Positions 43,483-53,819 are shown, counted from the stretch's first letter. The stretch is DNA of 64,000 nt from Pseudomonas viridiflava (GCF_900589395.1 NZ_UUIS01000061.1:180319-244318); one strand, 5' to 3'. The notes: generated by a model not told the origin, from the sequence alone. Numbers and translations: made by a program.

Positions 43483-43765
43483 TATCTTGGGTCAATATTT
43501 TTATAAATTTCTCAAATGCCTGAGAGACAGATTCTTTCTCTTCTGGAGAAAGCAATACATTCATAACCTGACCATCAAGAGCACAGTCATATATATCAAT
43601 ACCCACCCAACCTTTAGACCAAAACTCTACAGTTCCTAGCTTATTAAAACCTTCCAACTCTATCCTTTCAAGGTCACCAAAATCTCCATCAGCAAATGAT
43701 GAGTACTCTAAAGCAAACCCCTTCAAAAGTGGTTTTACGCGTTCATTAAACCAAGTTCCATCCAT
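43478..43765 (-). CDS. cdiI: immunity protein for the CdiA TreTu-like toxin
   Basis: A 95 aa acidic protein directly downstream of cdiA (9-base gap): MDGTWFNERVKPLLKGFALE, YSSFADGDFGDLERIELEGF, FWSKGWVGIDIYDCALDGQV and MNVLLSPEEKES. Position fixes it as the cognate immunity gene. The SFADGDFG...FWgkGWlGi..yD...  MNvL pattern recalls small immunity proteins paired with TreTu toxins, from memory. Confidence 0.72.
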   Translation of the reverse strand: MDGTWFNERVKPLLKGFALEYSSFADGDFGDLERIELEGFNKLGTVEFWSKGWVGIDIYDCALDGQVMNVLLSPEEKESVSQAFEKFIKILTQDS

Positions 43766-43774
43766 AATGGTCTC

Positions 43775-46700
43775 TCACTTCTTATCTAGAACTTCAATAC
43801 CTTTGATCGCCGGAAGATATTCGCCGCCCTGCTTATTAAGTAAGAACTGCTGAGACTTACCTGCATCAGGGCCAATCATTTTAAACCAGCCATCTTTCCC
43901 GCCTTGCAGCAAGCTGTTAGCTGGAACATCAAACTCAACATATACAGAGTCTTTGGGTGCAGCCCCTTTAAAGTCGGCGATGCCATTAGTCGAAATAAAG
44001 GTTTGTCCTCCACCGCCCTGCACCACTCTATTTGTATTTTGCATCTGCGCCAGCTCATCAGCGGACATCCACCTTCCTACACGAGTCATACTGACATCGT
44101 TGATTACCCTGGTTTCGCCGAGTTTTAACGGAGAACTGACTGGTGCTTTTGGACCACTCACAGCCTTAACCGGATGCGAATACGGCATACCCGCTTCAGC
44201 ATCTGGCGAGAATAGTGCAGAGCTTGGTGCTTTGCTACCTGCCGTGGCCGGCGAACCCTTGCCTACGTTCGTAACCGTCTGGGGAATGCCCACCGTGGCC
44301 ATTCCCAATGCCCCCATCACCATATTTCCAGCGGCATTCCAGCTATCACCTTCAACCGCTTGCTTGCCACCTTGAGCAAATTGCAGTGCACCATTGGTCG
44401 CTGCAGCTGCACGGATTGCGCCACCCAGCGGACCGGCCAGGAAGTAAAGCGCGGGATTGCCCACTTCCGCAGCCGCCCGCTGATTTGCATCAATGAGCAG
44501 CAGACCTTTGGCACTGTCGTAGGTCTTCTCATTGGTGCTTTTATCCCGCCCCAGATATCGGCCTACCGAGCCCAGCTCAGCATCGACCCAAGCCGATTTA
44601 TCCTCACCAAGGCCTGCATAGGGGTATCCATAGACAGGAACCCGACTGCCATTGAGCAATTGATTGAGATTGATCTGGGCTGCCTGCTCGCCGCCTGCCA
44701 AGGTTTGTTCGTGAACATAAACCTGCAGATAAGCGCTCAGCTCTGCCATGTCGTCTTTGGTCAGCAACGCGGGATTGCGTTGATAGGCTTCCAGCAGGTT
44801 GTCACTGCGATGGTCTGCACCTTCAAGACCGATCAGTTCCCTGGCTTGTTGTGCTGTGCCTTCCTGTCGGTATTTTTCACGCACTTCATCACGCTGCTTC
44901 GCAGAGTGATCACCCAAGAAGTTGTATTGGGTGGCGTTCTTGGCGACCCACGTGGCTTTCTCCAGCGCTTCGGCATCTACATCCTCCTGGCTGGCCGCAG
45001 CTAGGAGGCCGACGATTTGCGAACTCATGGTCAACAGCTCTTCGTTGCCATCTACCAGCTCGTTCAGATGAACAACCAACGCTTCATTGGCACCTGCAGC
45101 CAGCGCACCTGTCCTGAAGTCCCCCCCCGTGACGCTGGACAGCAGACCGCCCACCATGGCGTGGATGGCGATCTTTTGCAGGGAGCCGTTTTCAATGCCT
45201 CGGGTGTAATCGCCGACTGTATTGAAACTTGCAGCGGCAAGGGTATTGAACAGCGCGTTTTTCAGGGAATCGCTGGCGCTACCTCCCTGCCCCAGCGCCT
45301 TGCTCAGCATCATGGAGGTGCCGTTCTGCAAGGCCTGGTTCGCTGCAAATTGACCAACACCTTCCCAGGTATACAGCTTAGGTCCGATGACTTTGCCGCT
45401 GGCAACGTCGGTACGGGTACCGGTCCAGTCGTCGAAATAGCCGGCCGTCAATCCTGCTGTGCCCCCGGCAATGGCGTAGCCCTTTATCGCATCCGACGAA
45501 GTCACATCCTTGAACACATCGCCCAGATTGCCTTTGTTGTTGATCGTGCTGACGGCCGCCTGCGAAGTCAATGACGTCAGCCCTGCGACTGTGGCCGCAT
45601 TAGCGGCCGCTGATATGCTTGCCAGCGTGGATGTTGTCGTTACGACGGCTCCCGCCGCACCGCTGGCTGCAGTTCCAGCCGCGGCACCCGCCGTGGCAAA
45701 AGTGCCAGCTCCTGCCGTGACCACTGTCACGATGATGATGATCGCCAGCATCGCACCCTGGCCCAGCCCCGAATGGCTGTACTTGAAGGAATCATGCACC
45801 TCCTTCACCTGCCGCCAGTCCACATCCCCACGCTGCTCGGCGTCTTTCAACCACGCCAGTTGCGGATCGGCCTTGACCATCGCATCAATGGCCTGGCTCA
45901 CGGTCTGCTGGTCGACCTGTTTCACATCGATCTGCAGCCCTTGCACCGCCCGAATGGCCCGCTCGCCCTTGGCGATCATCCGGGTCTGACGCAAAGTTTC
46001 GTCGGTGCTGCCCTTGCCCTTCATGCTGTTCCAGGCAAGATCGCTTTTGCTCTTCTCGTGGCTCTCCTGATGCAGGTCTTTCACGCCTTCGAAAGCAATC
46101 GCCCCGCCGCTTTCCAGGCTCAGGTCATTGCCGCTGCCGAGCTGCGCGGCCTGGTAGCGCTGGTTACCTTCGCTGACCAGCAGCAGGTCGCCGCCGGTGA
46201 CGATCCGGCTGCCGACATGGCGAATGTCGGTCACTTCGTCGCGCTGGGTCTTCTTCGCGCCGAAGCTGCCTTTTTTCTTCATGTCGTACAGCGAATAGTC
46301 GGAGTTCTGCGCCGCCAGCAAGCTCAAATCATTGCCGGCATACACATACGCTTCATCCCCCGCCTTCACGCCGCTGGCCGTCAGGGTGATGTCGTTTCTG
46401 GCGCTCAGGGCCGCGCTGTCGCCGGCGGTCAGTTGGCTGCCGACCTGGTGGACATGGTCTTCCTGGGCCGTGACCTTTTTGGTCTTGCTGTAGGAGTGGT
46501 CTTCGTTGGCAGCCGACGCGATGTTCAGGTTATTGCCGGCCACCATGGCCAGGTCGCCCTTGGCCTCGACCCGGCTGGCCACAACATTGATATCCCGCCC
46601 CGCCTGCACGCCGACGTTCTGCCCGGCGCTCAGTTCCGCGCCCAGTTGCGTCACGCTGGAGCGGGTGTGGTTCGGTCCGTTGACACGCCCTTCCTGGGTC

Positions 46701-49700
46701 TGCGCGGCGGCGATATTCACATCGCGTCCGGCCACCAGTGCGGCATTGCCGGCGGCCTGCATCACGCCGCTGTTGTTGATGTCGCGCTCGGCCCTGACGC
46801 TCAGGTCGCCGGCGGCTTCGACGCGGGCGGCGTTGTGGGCGAAGTCTTCGCGCCAGGTCGAGGCGCCGGTGGCGCTCTGGTGACGGATGACGGTGCGTTC
46901 GTTGGTCACATCGCCGGTAACCGCACTCAGGCTGACGTCGCGCCCGGTGACGAGGCCACCGGCGCGGTTGAGCAGGTCGTTGCCGGCCTGCAGGGCCAGG
47001 CGCCCGCGGGTTTCGATCAGGCCTTCGTTGATCAGGCTGTTGCCGGCGCCGGCCTGCAGGGTGCTGGTGGCCTTGAGCACGCCGACGTTGGTCAGGCTGT
47101 TGCCCGCGATCAGCGACAGTTCGTTGCCCTGGATCAGCGCGCCGTTGGCGGCCAGGCGGTTGTTGGCCTGGGCCAGGTACAGCACCGGCACCAGCACGTG
47201 CTCGCCGCGCACCACCTGGTCTTCCATCCACACGATGTCGTGGGTCAGGGCCGCGACCTGCTCGCCGGACAGCGCTACGCCGACGCTGAGGTTCAGCGCG
47301 GTCTTGCTGGCGATGGCGTTGTCCATCAGGTACTTGAACATGGCCTCGTCGCTGGCCAGGTTGTTGATGAAACGCTGGCCGGTGCGGGCCACCACGGCCT
47401 GCTGGACCAGGCGTTGTTCGTAGTAGCCGTCGCCCAAGCGTTTCCAGGCGGTGTCGGCGTCGATGCCGAGGCTGTCGAGCAGGTAATTGGAGCTGAGGAA
47501 CTGGCGCAGGTTGGTCAGCGCCGGGTTGGTTTCGATCAGGTAGCGGTGCGGCTGGCTGCTGCTGGCGGCGCCGAGCAGTTGCGCGCCGTTGCCCTGGACC
47601 AGGCCGCTGGCCTGGGTGTCGCTCAGGCGGAACAGGCCGTTCTGGCCGGTGGGCAGGCTGAAGCCGGGCAAAGTGGTCGGGTTGATGGCCCGCTGTGCCA
47701 GGTCTGGCGCCAGTTGCCGGTCCAGCGGCACCAGGGTGGCGTAGGCGCTGCCGGGGGCGGTGGTGTCGGTGCGCGTGCCGCCGCTGACGTAAGTGAAGCC
47801 GCCGCGTACCACGTTGTTGCCGATGTTGTTGCCGGCCTGGATATTGACCGCGCCGCCGGCCTGGATCACGGCGGCGTAGGTCTGGTCGTCGAAGGCCACG
47901 GGGGTCGTCACACGCAGGTGAGTGGCTTCGCGCTCGGTGGTGGAGATGAAGGTGCTCATCGCCGCCTGCAGGCCGCCCAGGTTGGCGGCGTTGTAGCGCG
48001 TGCCCTGCTGCGAGTATTGCTCGTTGAAGGCCCGGGCCAGGCTTTGCCAGCCGTTGTCGTTGCGCGTGCGGCTGGAGACGAAGATGCGGTCGGTCTGGGT
48101 GTCGCTGGTGATCAGGCCGACGTTATTGAGGTTGTTGACGCGGGCGCTCAGGGCGCCACCGGCCGCCATGGCGCTGCTGCTGTTGAGCACGTCGCCGCCC
48201 ACCAGGTCCAGATTGACGCCGGCGGTGATGCTGGAGGGCGCGCTGGCAGCGGTGACCGCCAGCTTTTCGTTCTGCTGGATCTTCCAGACGTGGTGTTCCT
48301 TGCCGCCGCTGCAATCGAGGTTGCCAAGGCCTGCGGTGCCGCAGGCGATTTCGTCGATGCGGGCGTTGTAGATGCCGGCGTCGTCGACGGTCAGCACGTC
48401 GCGGATGTTGTCGATGCGCCGGGCGGCCAGCAGCATGCTGCCGTCGCTGGTCAGGGTCGCGGAGCGGTTGACGATGCTGTTGGCCGGTGTGCCCTGGGCG
48501 TCGCGGCTGATCTGCAGGTTGCCCACGCTGTAGACATCACCGGACTGGTTGGTGAAGTCATTGACCCACAGACCCATGTTGGCGCCACTGAAGATCAGGC
48601 CGTTCTGGTTGAGCAAGGTTGGCGCGCTGACCGTCAGGTTGCCGGCCGCGCCCAGGCTGCCGAGGTTGTTCAGGGTGCTGGCGCTCAGGCGCAGGTCCGT
48701 GGCGCTGGTGATGATGCCGCGGTTGGCCAGGATGCCGTCGATGTCGATGGTGGTGGTGCCGCCGCCGGCCAGGCGCGCTGTGGCGCTGTCGAGGTTCAGT
48801 TGCGCGGCCTTGAGGCTGAAGGCGCCCAGGCTGGTCATGCGCCCGGCGCCGCTGTAGGTGCCGCCCAGGCGCACGTCCAGGGTGCCGTCGCTGGCGATCA
48901 GGCCGTCGTTGCGCCACTGGCTGCCGCGACCGGTGAAGGTCTTGCCGGCCAGCAACTGGCCGCTGCCGGTCTGGGTGAAGCGGTCGATGTTGAGGTTCAG
49001 GTTGGCCGCTTGCAGCACGCTGCTGTTGGTCCACTCGGCGCCGTTCAGGGTCAGGCTGCCATTGGTGGCCACGCGGCCGCCGACGTTCTGCAGGTGCGCC
49101 AGCTCCAGGCCCAGCACGCCGTTGCCGACGTGCAGGATCGAGCCATTGGCGTTGAGCAACCGGCCGATGGCAAATTGCAGGTTGCTGTTGGCACTTTCCA
49201 GTTGGCCGGCGCTGTTGTCCAGCGCACCGCCCACGGTCAGTGCGGTGGTGCCGGTGGTGCCCAGGGCGCGCAGTCGGCCCTGGGTGTTGTCCAGGCTGGC
49301 GGCGCTGACCGTCAGTGCGCCGCTGCTTTCGATGATGCCGGCGCGGTTGGCCAGCACACCGGTCACGCCCAGGTCGATATCGGCGCCCGAGAGCTGGCCG
49401 CCGCTGTTGTCCAGGCCTGCGCCACGCACCTGCATCAGGCGCTTGGCCGACAGCGCGCCGTTGCGGTTGTCGAGGGTGGCGGTTTGCAGCAGTGCATCAC
49501 CTTTTTGCGCGAGGATGTCGCCGCCCTGGTTGTCGAGGCCGCCACGGGCAACCAGCAACAGGCGCTCACCTTGAATGGCACCGCCCAGCGGGGCCGCTGT
49601 TGCAGGCGTCGTTGCGCTGGCGGTGGTGGTTGCGCCGGTGGTCGCCGGGGTCGGGGCGACGCCGTTGCGCAGCACGCCGGACAGCTCGGTGCCAACCGCG

Positions 49701-51778
49701 CCTTTCAGGCTGGCCAGCACACCGCTGCGGTTATCGAGGTTGGCGCCGGTCAGTTGCAGGTCGCCGGCCTGGGCGATCAGGTTGCCGCGGATGTTGAGGG
49801 TTTCCGGGCCGGTCACGCTCAGGCTGCCGGCGCTCTGCACGGTGCCGCCGCTGTTGTCCAGGCGCCCGGCGGTCAGGGTCAGCGCGCCGGCCTGGCTGTT
49901 GATCAGGCCGTCGGCGCCGTTCTGCACCTGGCCGCTGGCGGTGATGAGGGTGGTGCTGCCGGCAAGGGTGCCCTGGTTGCGGTTGTCCAGGTTGGCAGTG
50001 AGCAGGGTCATCAGGCCCTTGCTGGTCACCCGCCCGCCCTGGTTGTCGACCTCGGCGCGGCCCTGCAACAGCAGGTCGCCACCACTGGCGATATCACCCT
50101 TGAGGTTGGTCAGGCGCTCGACCAGATCGAGGGTCACATTGCCGTTGCTGACCAGTGTGCCGGCGCTGTTGTCCAGGCGCGCGGCCTTGATGTTGACGCT
50201 TTCCAGGCCCGAGAGCAGGCCGCCGAGGTTGTCGATTGCGGTGGCATCCAGCGTCAGCGCGGCGCCACTGGTGATGCGGCCACTGGCGCTGTTGCCCAGC
50301 CGACCGGTGCTGATGCCCAGCGCCTGGCTGGCGCTCAGGGCGCCGCCGGCGTTGTCGAGGCTGGCGCTGGACAGGCTCAGCGTGGCGTCGGTGACGATGC
50401 GTCCGCCACGGTTGTCGAGGGTTTCGCTGACGTTCACGCCCTGGGCGCCGGCGCTGGACAGCACGCCCTTGCGGTTATCCAGGCGGGCGGCGTCGACGTT
50501 CAGGGTGCCGTCGCTGACCAGCTTGCCGTCGCGGTTGTCCAGTTGCTGCGTGGCCTTGACCGTGACGGCCTGGCTGGCGGCGAGGGTGCCGGGGTTGACG
50601 ACCTGCCGTGCCTTGGCGCTGACGGTGCCGGTGCTGTTGCGTGTGTTGTCGGGGTTGATGCCAGCCTGCACGGTGCCGCGGTTGTTCAACTGGTCGGCTT
50701 GCAGCACCACGGCCTGGGCGGCGACCACTTGCTGGCTGTTGTCGAGTTTGCCGCTGGCGGTCAGGCTCAGCTGGTTGCCGGCGTAGGCCGGGCCGGTGAC
50801 GGTGATGTCGCGGGCCTTGGCGGCGATGTTGCCACTGGCGGCGGTCTGCCCGACGGTCAACTGGCCGTTGGCGTCAATCTGGATATCGCCGCCGCTGGCG
50901 GCCACGTTGCCGGCCAGCTTTACGCCCACGCCGGCTTCGGTGCCCACCAGTTTCACGGCGCCGGCGTACATGCCACCCAGTGCCGAGCTGTCGATGGCCA
51001 GTTCCGGTCTCGCGCTGCCGTCGTCGGGCAGTGCGGTGGCGGCCAGGGTCTGGGCGTCGACGTCGTTGCGCCCGGTGATGACATTGAGTGTGTTGGCGTA
51101 CAACTCGGCGTTGATCTTCGCGCTGCGGGTGATGATGTCGAACTGGTCGACGTTGGTGGCGTTGAGCCCGGCGCCGTCGATGCTGACGCTGCCGCCCTGC
51201 ACGTTGTAGCGCTGCACCTGGCCGTTGCCGTCGAGCACCGGCTTGCCGGTGCTGAGGGTCACTTGCGGGGTGTTGATGAAGCCGCAGCCGTTGCAGGTGA
51301 TGCCGTGCGGGTTGGCGACGATGACCCGGGCCGACTGCCCGGCCACTTCGGTGTAGCCCTTGAGCTGGGTGGCGTTGGCGCCGGTCACTTCGTTGAGGAT
51401 GGTGCCGGCGGCGCGGCCTTGCAGGTTGGGGTTGCCGACCACGATGCCGCCCAGTTGTGTGGCCTGGGTCGGGTGGGTGGCGTTGTTGAGGATCACGCCC
51501 CGGCCATCGACGTTGTACTGCTGGTACTGGTTATGCGACAGGCCGCTGCCGTTGGGCGCGGCAATGTTCACCACCGGCACGCCGTTGCCGGCCTGGCCGA
51601 CCTGGGTCGCCGGGTTGGCGGCCGCGATGCCTTCGGCCTGCACCAGCAAAGGTTGCCAGAACAGCGCGTTGGCCAGGATCAGCGCCAGGCCGCGCTTGGG
51701 CATGCCCCAGAAACGCGGACGCTCGGCCAGGGCAGCAGAAGGCTGACGGGCCAGCAGGGCCAGTTGATGAACGTCCAT
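43775..51778 (-). CDS. cdiA: CdiA: two-partner-secreted contact-dependent inhibition protein
   Basis: A 2667 aa filamentous surface protein. A signal region (LALILANALFWQPLLVQAEG, to about residue 50) is followed by the TPS domain with NPNL (116-119) and NPHGI (156-160, a variant of NPNGI). Filamentous-haemagglutinin repeats of the LDNxxGxLxSxG type fill about 330-1000 and a second repeat set (AGRDVNIAAAQTQ, GDLAMVAGNNLNIASA) follows near 1600-1900. A DUF637-type region covers about 2010-2240. The linker KAVSGPKAPVSS precedes the toxin tip (about 2563-2667: RVGRWMSADELAQMQNTNRV, VYVEFDVPANSLLQGGKDGW), which resembles TreTu ADP-ribosyltransferases. Start ATG at 51778 has GAGG upstream. Confidence 0.92.
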   Translation of the reverse strand: MDVHQLALLARQPSAALAERPRFWGMPKRGLALILANALFWQPLLVQAEGIAAANPATQVGQAGNGVPVVNIAAPNGSGLSHNQYQQYNVDGRGVILNNATHPTQATQLGGIVVGNPNLQGRAAGTILNEVTGANATQLKGYTEVAGQSARVIVANPHGITCNGCGFINTPQVTLSTGKPVLDGNGQVQRYNVQGGSVSIDGAGLNATNVDQFDIITRSAKINAELYANTLNVITGRNDVDAQTLAATALPDDGSARPELAIDSSALGGMYAGAVKLVGTEAGVGVKLAGNVAASGGDIQIDANGQLTVGQTAASGNIAAKARDITVTGPAYAGNQLSLTASGKLDNSQQVVAAQAVVLQADQLNNRGTVQAGINPDNTRNSTGTVSAKARQVVNPGTLAASQAVTVKATQQLDNRDGKLVSDGTLNVDAARLDNRKGVLSSAGAQGVNVSETLDNRGGRIVTDATLSLSSASLDNAGGALSASQALGISTGRLGNSASGRITSGAALTLDATAIDNLGGLLSGLESVNIKAARLDNSAGTLVSNGNVTLDLVERLTNLKGDIASGGDLLLQGRAEVDNQGGRVTSKGLMTLLTANLDNRNQGTLAGSTTLITASGQVQNGADGLINSQAGALTLTAGRLDNSGGTVQSAGSLSVTGPETLNIRGNLIAQAGDLQLTGANLDNRSGVLASLKGAVGTELSGVLRNGVAPTPATTGATTTASATTPATAAPLGGAIQGERLLLVARGGLDNQGGDILAQKGDALLQTATLDNRNGALSAKRLMQVRGAGLDNSGGQLSGADIDLGVTGVLANRAGIIESSGALTVSAASLDNTQGRLRALGTTGTTALTVGGALDNSAGQLESANSNLQFAIGRLLNANGSILHVGNGVLGLELAHLQNVGGRVATNGSLTLNGAEWTNSSVLQAANLNLNIDRFTQTGSGQLLAGKTFTGRGSQWRNDGLIASDGTLDVRLGGTYSGAGRMTSLGAFSLKAAQLNLDSATARLAGGGTTTIDIDGILANRGIITSATDLRLSASTLNNLGSLGAAGNLTVSAPTLLNQNGLIFSGANMGLWVNDFTNQSGDVYSVGNLQISRDAQGTPANSIVNRSATLTSDGSMLLAARRIDNIRDVLTVDDAGIYNARIDEIACGTAGLGNLDCSGGKEHHVWKIQQNEKLAVTAASAPSSITAGVNLDLVGGDVLNSSSAMAAGGALSARVNNLNNVGLITSDTQTDRIFVSSRTRNDNGWQSLARAFNEQYSQQGTRYNAANLGGLQAAMSTFISTTEREATHLRVTTPVAFDDQTYAAVIQAGGAVNIQAGNNIGNNVVRGGFTYVSGGTRTDTTAPGSAYATLVPLDRQLAPDLAQRAINPTTLPGFSLPTGQNGLFRLSDTQASGLVQGNGAQLLGAASSSQPHRYLIETNPALTNLRQFLSSNYLLDSLGIDADTAWKRLGDGYYEQRLVQQAVVARTGQRFINNLASDEAMFKYLMDNAIASKTALNLSVGVALSGEQVAALTHDIVWMEDQVVRGEHVLVPVLYLAQANNRLAANGALIQGNELSLIAGNSLTNVGVLKATSTLQAGAGNSLINEGLIETRGRLALQAGNDLLNRAGGLVTGRDVSLSAVTGDVTNERTVIRHQSATGASTWREDFAHNAARVEAAGDLSVRAERDINNSGVMQAAGNAALVAGRDVNIAAAQTQEGRVNGPNHTRSSVTQLGAELSAGQNVGVQAGRDINVVASRVEAKGDLAMVAGNNLNIASAANEDHSYSKTKKVTAQEDHVHQVGSQLTAGDSAALSARNDITLTASGVKAGDEAYVYAGNDLSLLAAQNSDYSLYDMKKKGSFGAKKTQRDEVTDIRHVGSRIVTGGDLLLVSEGNQRYQAAQLGSGNDLSLESGGAIAFEGVKDLHQESHEKSKSDLAWNSMKGKGSTDETLRQTRMIAKGERAIRAVQGLQIDVKQVDQQTVSQAIDAMVKADPQLAWLKDAEQRGDVDWRQVKEVHDSFKYSHSGLGQGAMLAIIIIVTVVTAGAGTFATAGAAAGTAASGAAGAVVTTTSTLASISAAANAATVAGLTSLTSQAAVSTINNKGNLGDVFKDVTSSDAIKGYAIAGGTAGLTAGYFDDWTGTRTDVASGKVIGPKLYTWEGVGQFAANQALQNGTSMMLSKALGQGGSASDSLKNALFNTLAAASFNTVGDYTRGIENGSLQKIAIHAMVGGLLSSVTGGDFRTGALAAGANEALVVHLNELVDGNEELLTMSSQIVGLLAAASQEDVDAEALEKATWVAKNATQYNFLGDHSAKQRDEVREKYRQEGTAQQARELIGLEGADHRSDNLLEAYQRNPALLTKDDMAELSAYLQVYVHEQTLAGGEQAAQINLNQLLNGSRVPVYGYPYAGLGEDKSAWVDAELGSVGRYLGRDKSTNEKTYDSAKGLLLIDANQRAAAEVGNPALYFLAGPLGGAIRAAAATNGALQFAQGGKQAVEGDSWNAAGNMVMGALGMATVGIPQTVTNVGKGSPATAGSKAPSSALFSPDAEAGMPYSHPVKAVSGPKAPVSSPLKLGETRVINDVSMTRVGRWMSADELAQMQNTNRVVQGGGGQTFISTNGIADFKGAAPKDSVYVEFDVPANSLLQGGKDGWFKMIGPDAGKSQQFLLNKQGGEYLPAIKGIEVLDKK

Positions 51779-51799
51779 GTGCAAACCTCGAAGCGTGTA

Positions 51800-53503
51800 T
51801 TAAAGGAAAAGGTCGAGACGGAAATAGATCGGCGATTCGCGCTCGATCACGTCGGGACGTTCCAGGGAATGGGCGAAGGTCACCGAGGCGGCGGCATGCT
51901 CGCCCCGGGCAAACAGTTCCAGCGAATGGCTGGACAGGCGGCCGTGTTCTTCGCCGTTGTAGCGGTTGTTGCGGATCACGCCCTGGTCGTAGCCGACCGC
52001 CGCGCCGTACTCGACAAACGCCGGGCGCATCCAGTCCAGGGTCACCGGCCGGGCCAGGCGCAGTTCGTTACGCCAGTAACCGCCGCTGTCGCCGGCCAGG
52101 AACTGGTCCTTGTAGCCGCGCACCGACGACGACCCGCCCAGGCTCAGGCGCTGCGGGCTGAACAGCGCATCTTCGCTGCGCTGCCCGGTGGCCAGACTGG
52201 TGAAGGTCAGTTGCTCGCCCCACAGCTGGAACGGGTGCAGGTAGCTCAGGGTGCCGGTGTACTTGCGATAGCGCGCATCGGGCTCGCCGGGGCCAGGGTC
52301 ATGGCTGCCCTGCGCGTCCAGCGCACCGATACCTTGCTGCACGCCCAAGTCCAGGTTGACGAACGCCGAGCCCACGCGCCGGCCGTGGTTAATGCCGAAC
52401 TGCGCTTCGGTGAGGCGGTTGCTGCTCAGCGCCAGCTTGCTGTCTTCGACATAGTTGTTGGTGCGCACATGGGCGATGCCGACGTTGAGGGCGGTCTTGC
52501 TCAGGGCATCGCGATGGATTACCCGTTCGGCGCGCAGCTGGTGGTTCTGGCTGTCGCCGTCCTGCTTGAAGGTAAAGCCATCGCCCTGGCCGCGGGCGCG
52601 GTATTCGCTTTCGCTGTACAGGTAGCTGAAGGTCCACCAGCCCCACGGCAAGGTGTAGGCCAGCACGCCGTTGCGCGAGCTTTTCTGGTGGTCGCTGATG
52701 GCGTCATGCCCGCCGCGCAGGCTCAACTGGTCGGCCAGCCCCAACGGGCTGTCCCATTCCAGGCCGGCGTTCCATTGTTGCTCGCCGGTGCTGCGCTGGC
52801 CGTCGTTGTTGCGCGACAGCGAGGCGCGCCAGGGCTTGAGCGGGGTGTTGTTGACCACCACGTCACTGCCGCCGACCTGCTGGCCGGGGGTCAGCTCCAG
52901 CCTCGCCTGCGACGAGGGCAGGCGGTTGAGCTGGTCGACCATCTGTTCCAGCTCGCGCAGGTTGATCACCCGGCCTTCTTCGCCGGGAAAGGTCATCGCC
53001 AGCTCACGCGCCGACAGGCCACTGGCCGCCTCGCTGCGCAGTTTTTCAAGCTTGCCTTCGATGACCAGTATCTGCAGGTCGCCACCTGAAAGATCCTGCT
53101 GCGGCAGGTAGGCACGCGTGGTCACCAGGCCCTTGTCGAGGTAGTGATTGGTGACGGCCTTGAGCAGTTCGTTCAGTTGCGTGACGCCCAGGCACCGGCC
53201 CTGATACGGCGCAATCAGGCGCTGGCGCTCGGCGGCCGACAGCGAATCGCTGCCCTTGAGTTCGATGCGCTTGATGTCGAAGCAACGGGCATCGGCAGGC
53301 GCAGCCGGGGTCGCCGGCAGGCTCTGTTTACCGGGCAGGTCCTTGAGTTCTTCCAGGCGCCGGCGCTGTTCTTCGAGCAGGCGGTCCTGGCGGTCGCGGA
53401 TCAGGTCCTGTTCGCCAGGGGTGGCGGCGATGGCGGGCACAACGGCGCCCAGGCTCAACATCAGGCCGAGCAGGGTCGGCCATGTCCTTGACGTGGCAAG
53501 CAT
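51800..53503 (-). CDS. cdiB: CdiB: two-partner secretion outer-membrane transporter
   Basis: A 567 aa TpsB transporter of the ShlB/FhaC/HecB family that exports CdiA. The signal peptide (PTLLGLMLSLGAVVPAIA) is followed by a Glu/Arg-rich helix, two POTRA domains (FDIKRIELKGSDSLS, then ILVIEGKLEKLRSEAASG) and a 16-strand beta-barrel ending RLDLFL. The conserved barrel motif VRGYKDQFLAGDSG-type sequence is near residue 455-470. cdiA begins 21 bases downstream. Length matches the family. Confidence 0.94.
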   Translation of the reverse strand: MLATSRTWPTLLGLMLSLGAVVPAIAATPGEQDLIRDRQDRLLEEQRRRLEELKDLPGKQSLPATPAAPADARCFDIKRIELKGSDSLSAAERQRLIAPYQGRCLGVTQLNELLKAVTNHYLDKGLVTTRAYLPQQDLSGGDLQILVIEGKLEKLRSEAASGLSARELAMTFPGEEGRVINLRELEQMVDQLNRLPSSQARLELTPGQQVGGSDVVVNNTPLKPWRASLSRNNDGQRSTGEQQWNAGLEWDSPLGLADQLSLRGGHDAISDHQKSSRNGVLAYTLPWGWWTFSYLYSESEYRARGQGDGFTFKQDGDSQNHQLRAERVIHRDALSKTALNVGIAHVRTNNYVEDSKLALSSNRLTEAQFGINHGRRVGSAFVNLDLGVQQGIGALDAQGSHDPGPGEPDARYRKYTGTLSYLHPFQLWGEQLTFTSLATGQRSEDALFSPQRLSLGGSSSVRGYKDQFLAGDSGGYWRNELRLARPVTLDWMRPAFVEYGAAVGYDQGVIRNNRYNGEEHGRLSSHSLELFARGEHAAASVTFAHSLERPDVIERESPIYFRLDLFL

Positions 53504-53819
53504 GAGTTATCCATTAACAATGCGCGGACACCCGTGGGCGCCTGGTGGATGAGTTCAGGAAGGCTGAACGAGAAGCATGTGTAAATCGGGCACGAAAAAG
53601 ACCGTATTTTTGTAGGAAAATTCCCCTGAGTGCCCGCAACTGTGCGCTGCGTCACAGGACTTGTTGTTCAGAGGGGGCTGATCGCGCTGTCGGCTAATGA
53701 TCTTTCAGTTGATATTTGCCAAGGTAATAAATAATTACACGCCACTGAACAGTGGCTTGACCTGGGTGCCATCCACCCCGCTGCGCACGCTCTCCCCTGC
53801 TCTCGGCTATCCTGCGCGC
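53504..53819. other. divergent intergenic region upstream of cdiBA
   Basis: A 316-base gap between cdiB (-) and the DUF1853 gene (+), so it must hold the promoters of both. It includes an AT-rich stretch near 53696-53740. I see no clear operator, repeat or gene in it. Confidence 0.5.

Noticed and set aside
45773..53089. A 2438-codon open frame on the + strand opposite cdiA and cdiB
   Set aside because: It is the antisense of repetitive, GC-rich cdiA/cdiB sequence, where stop codons are rare on the opposite strand. The translation is Val/Ala/Gly/Gln-rich without domains, crosses two real genes and has no ribosome-binding site.
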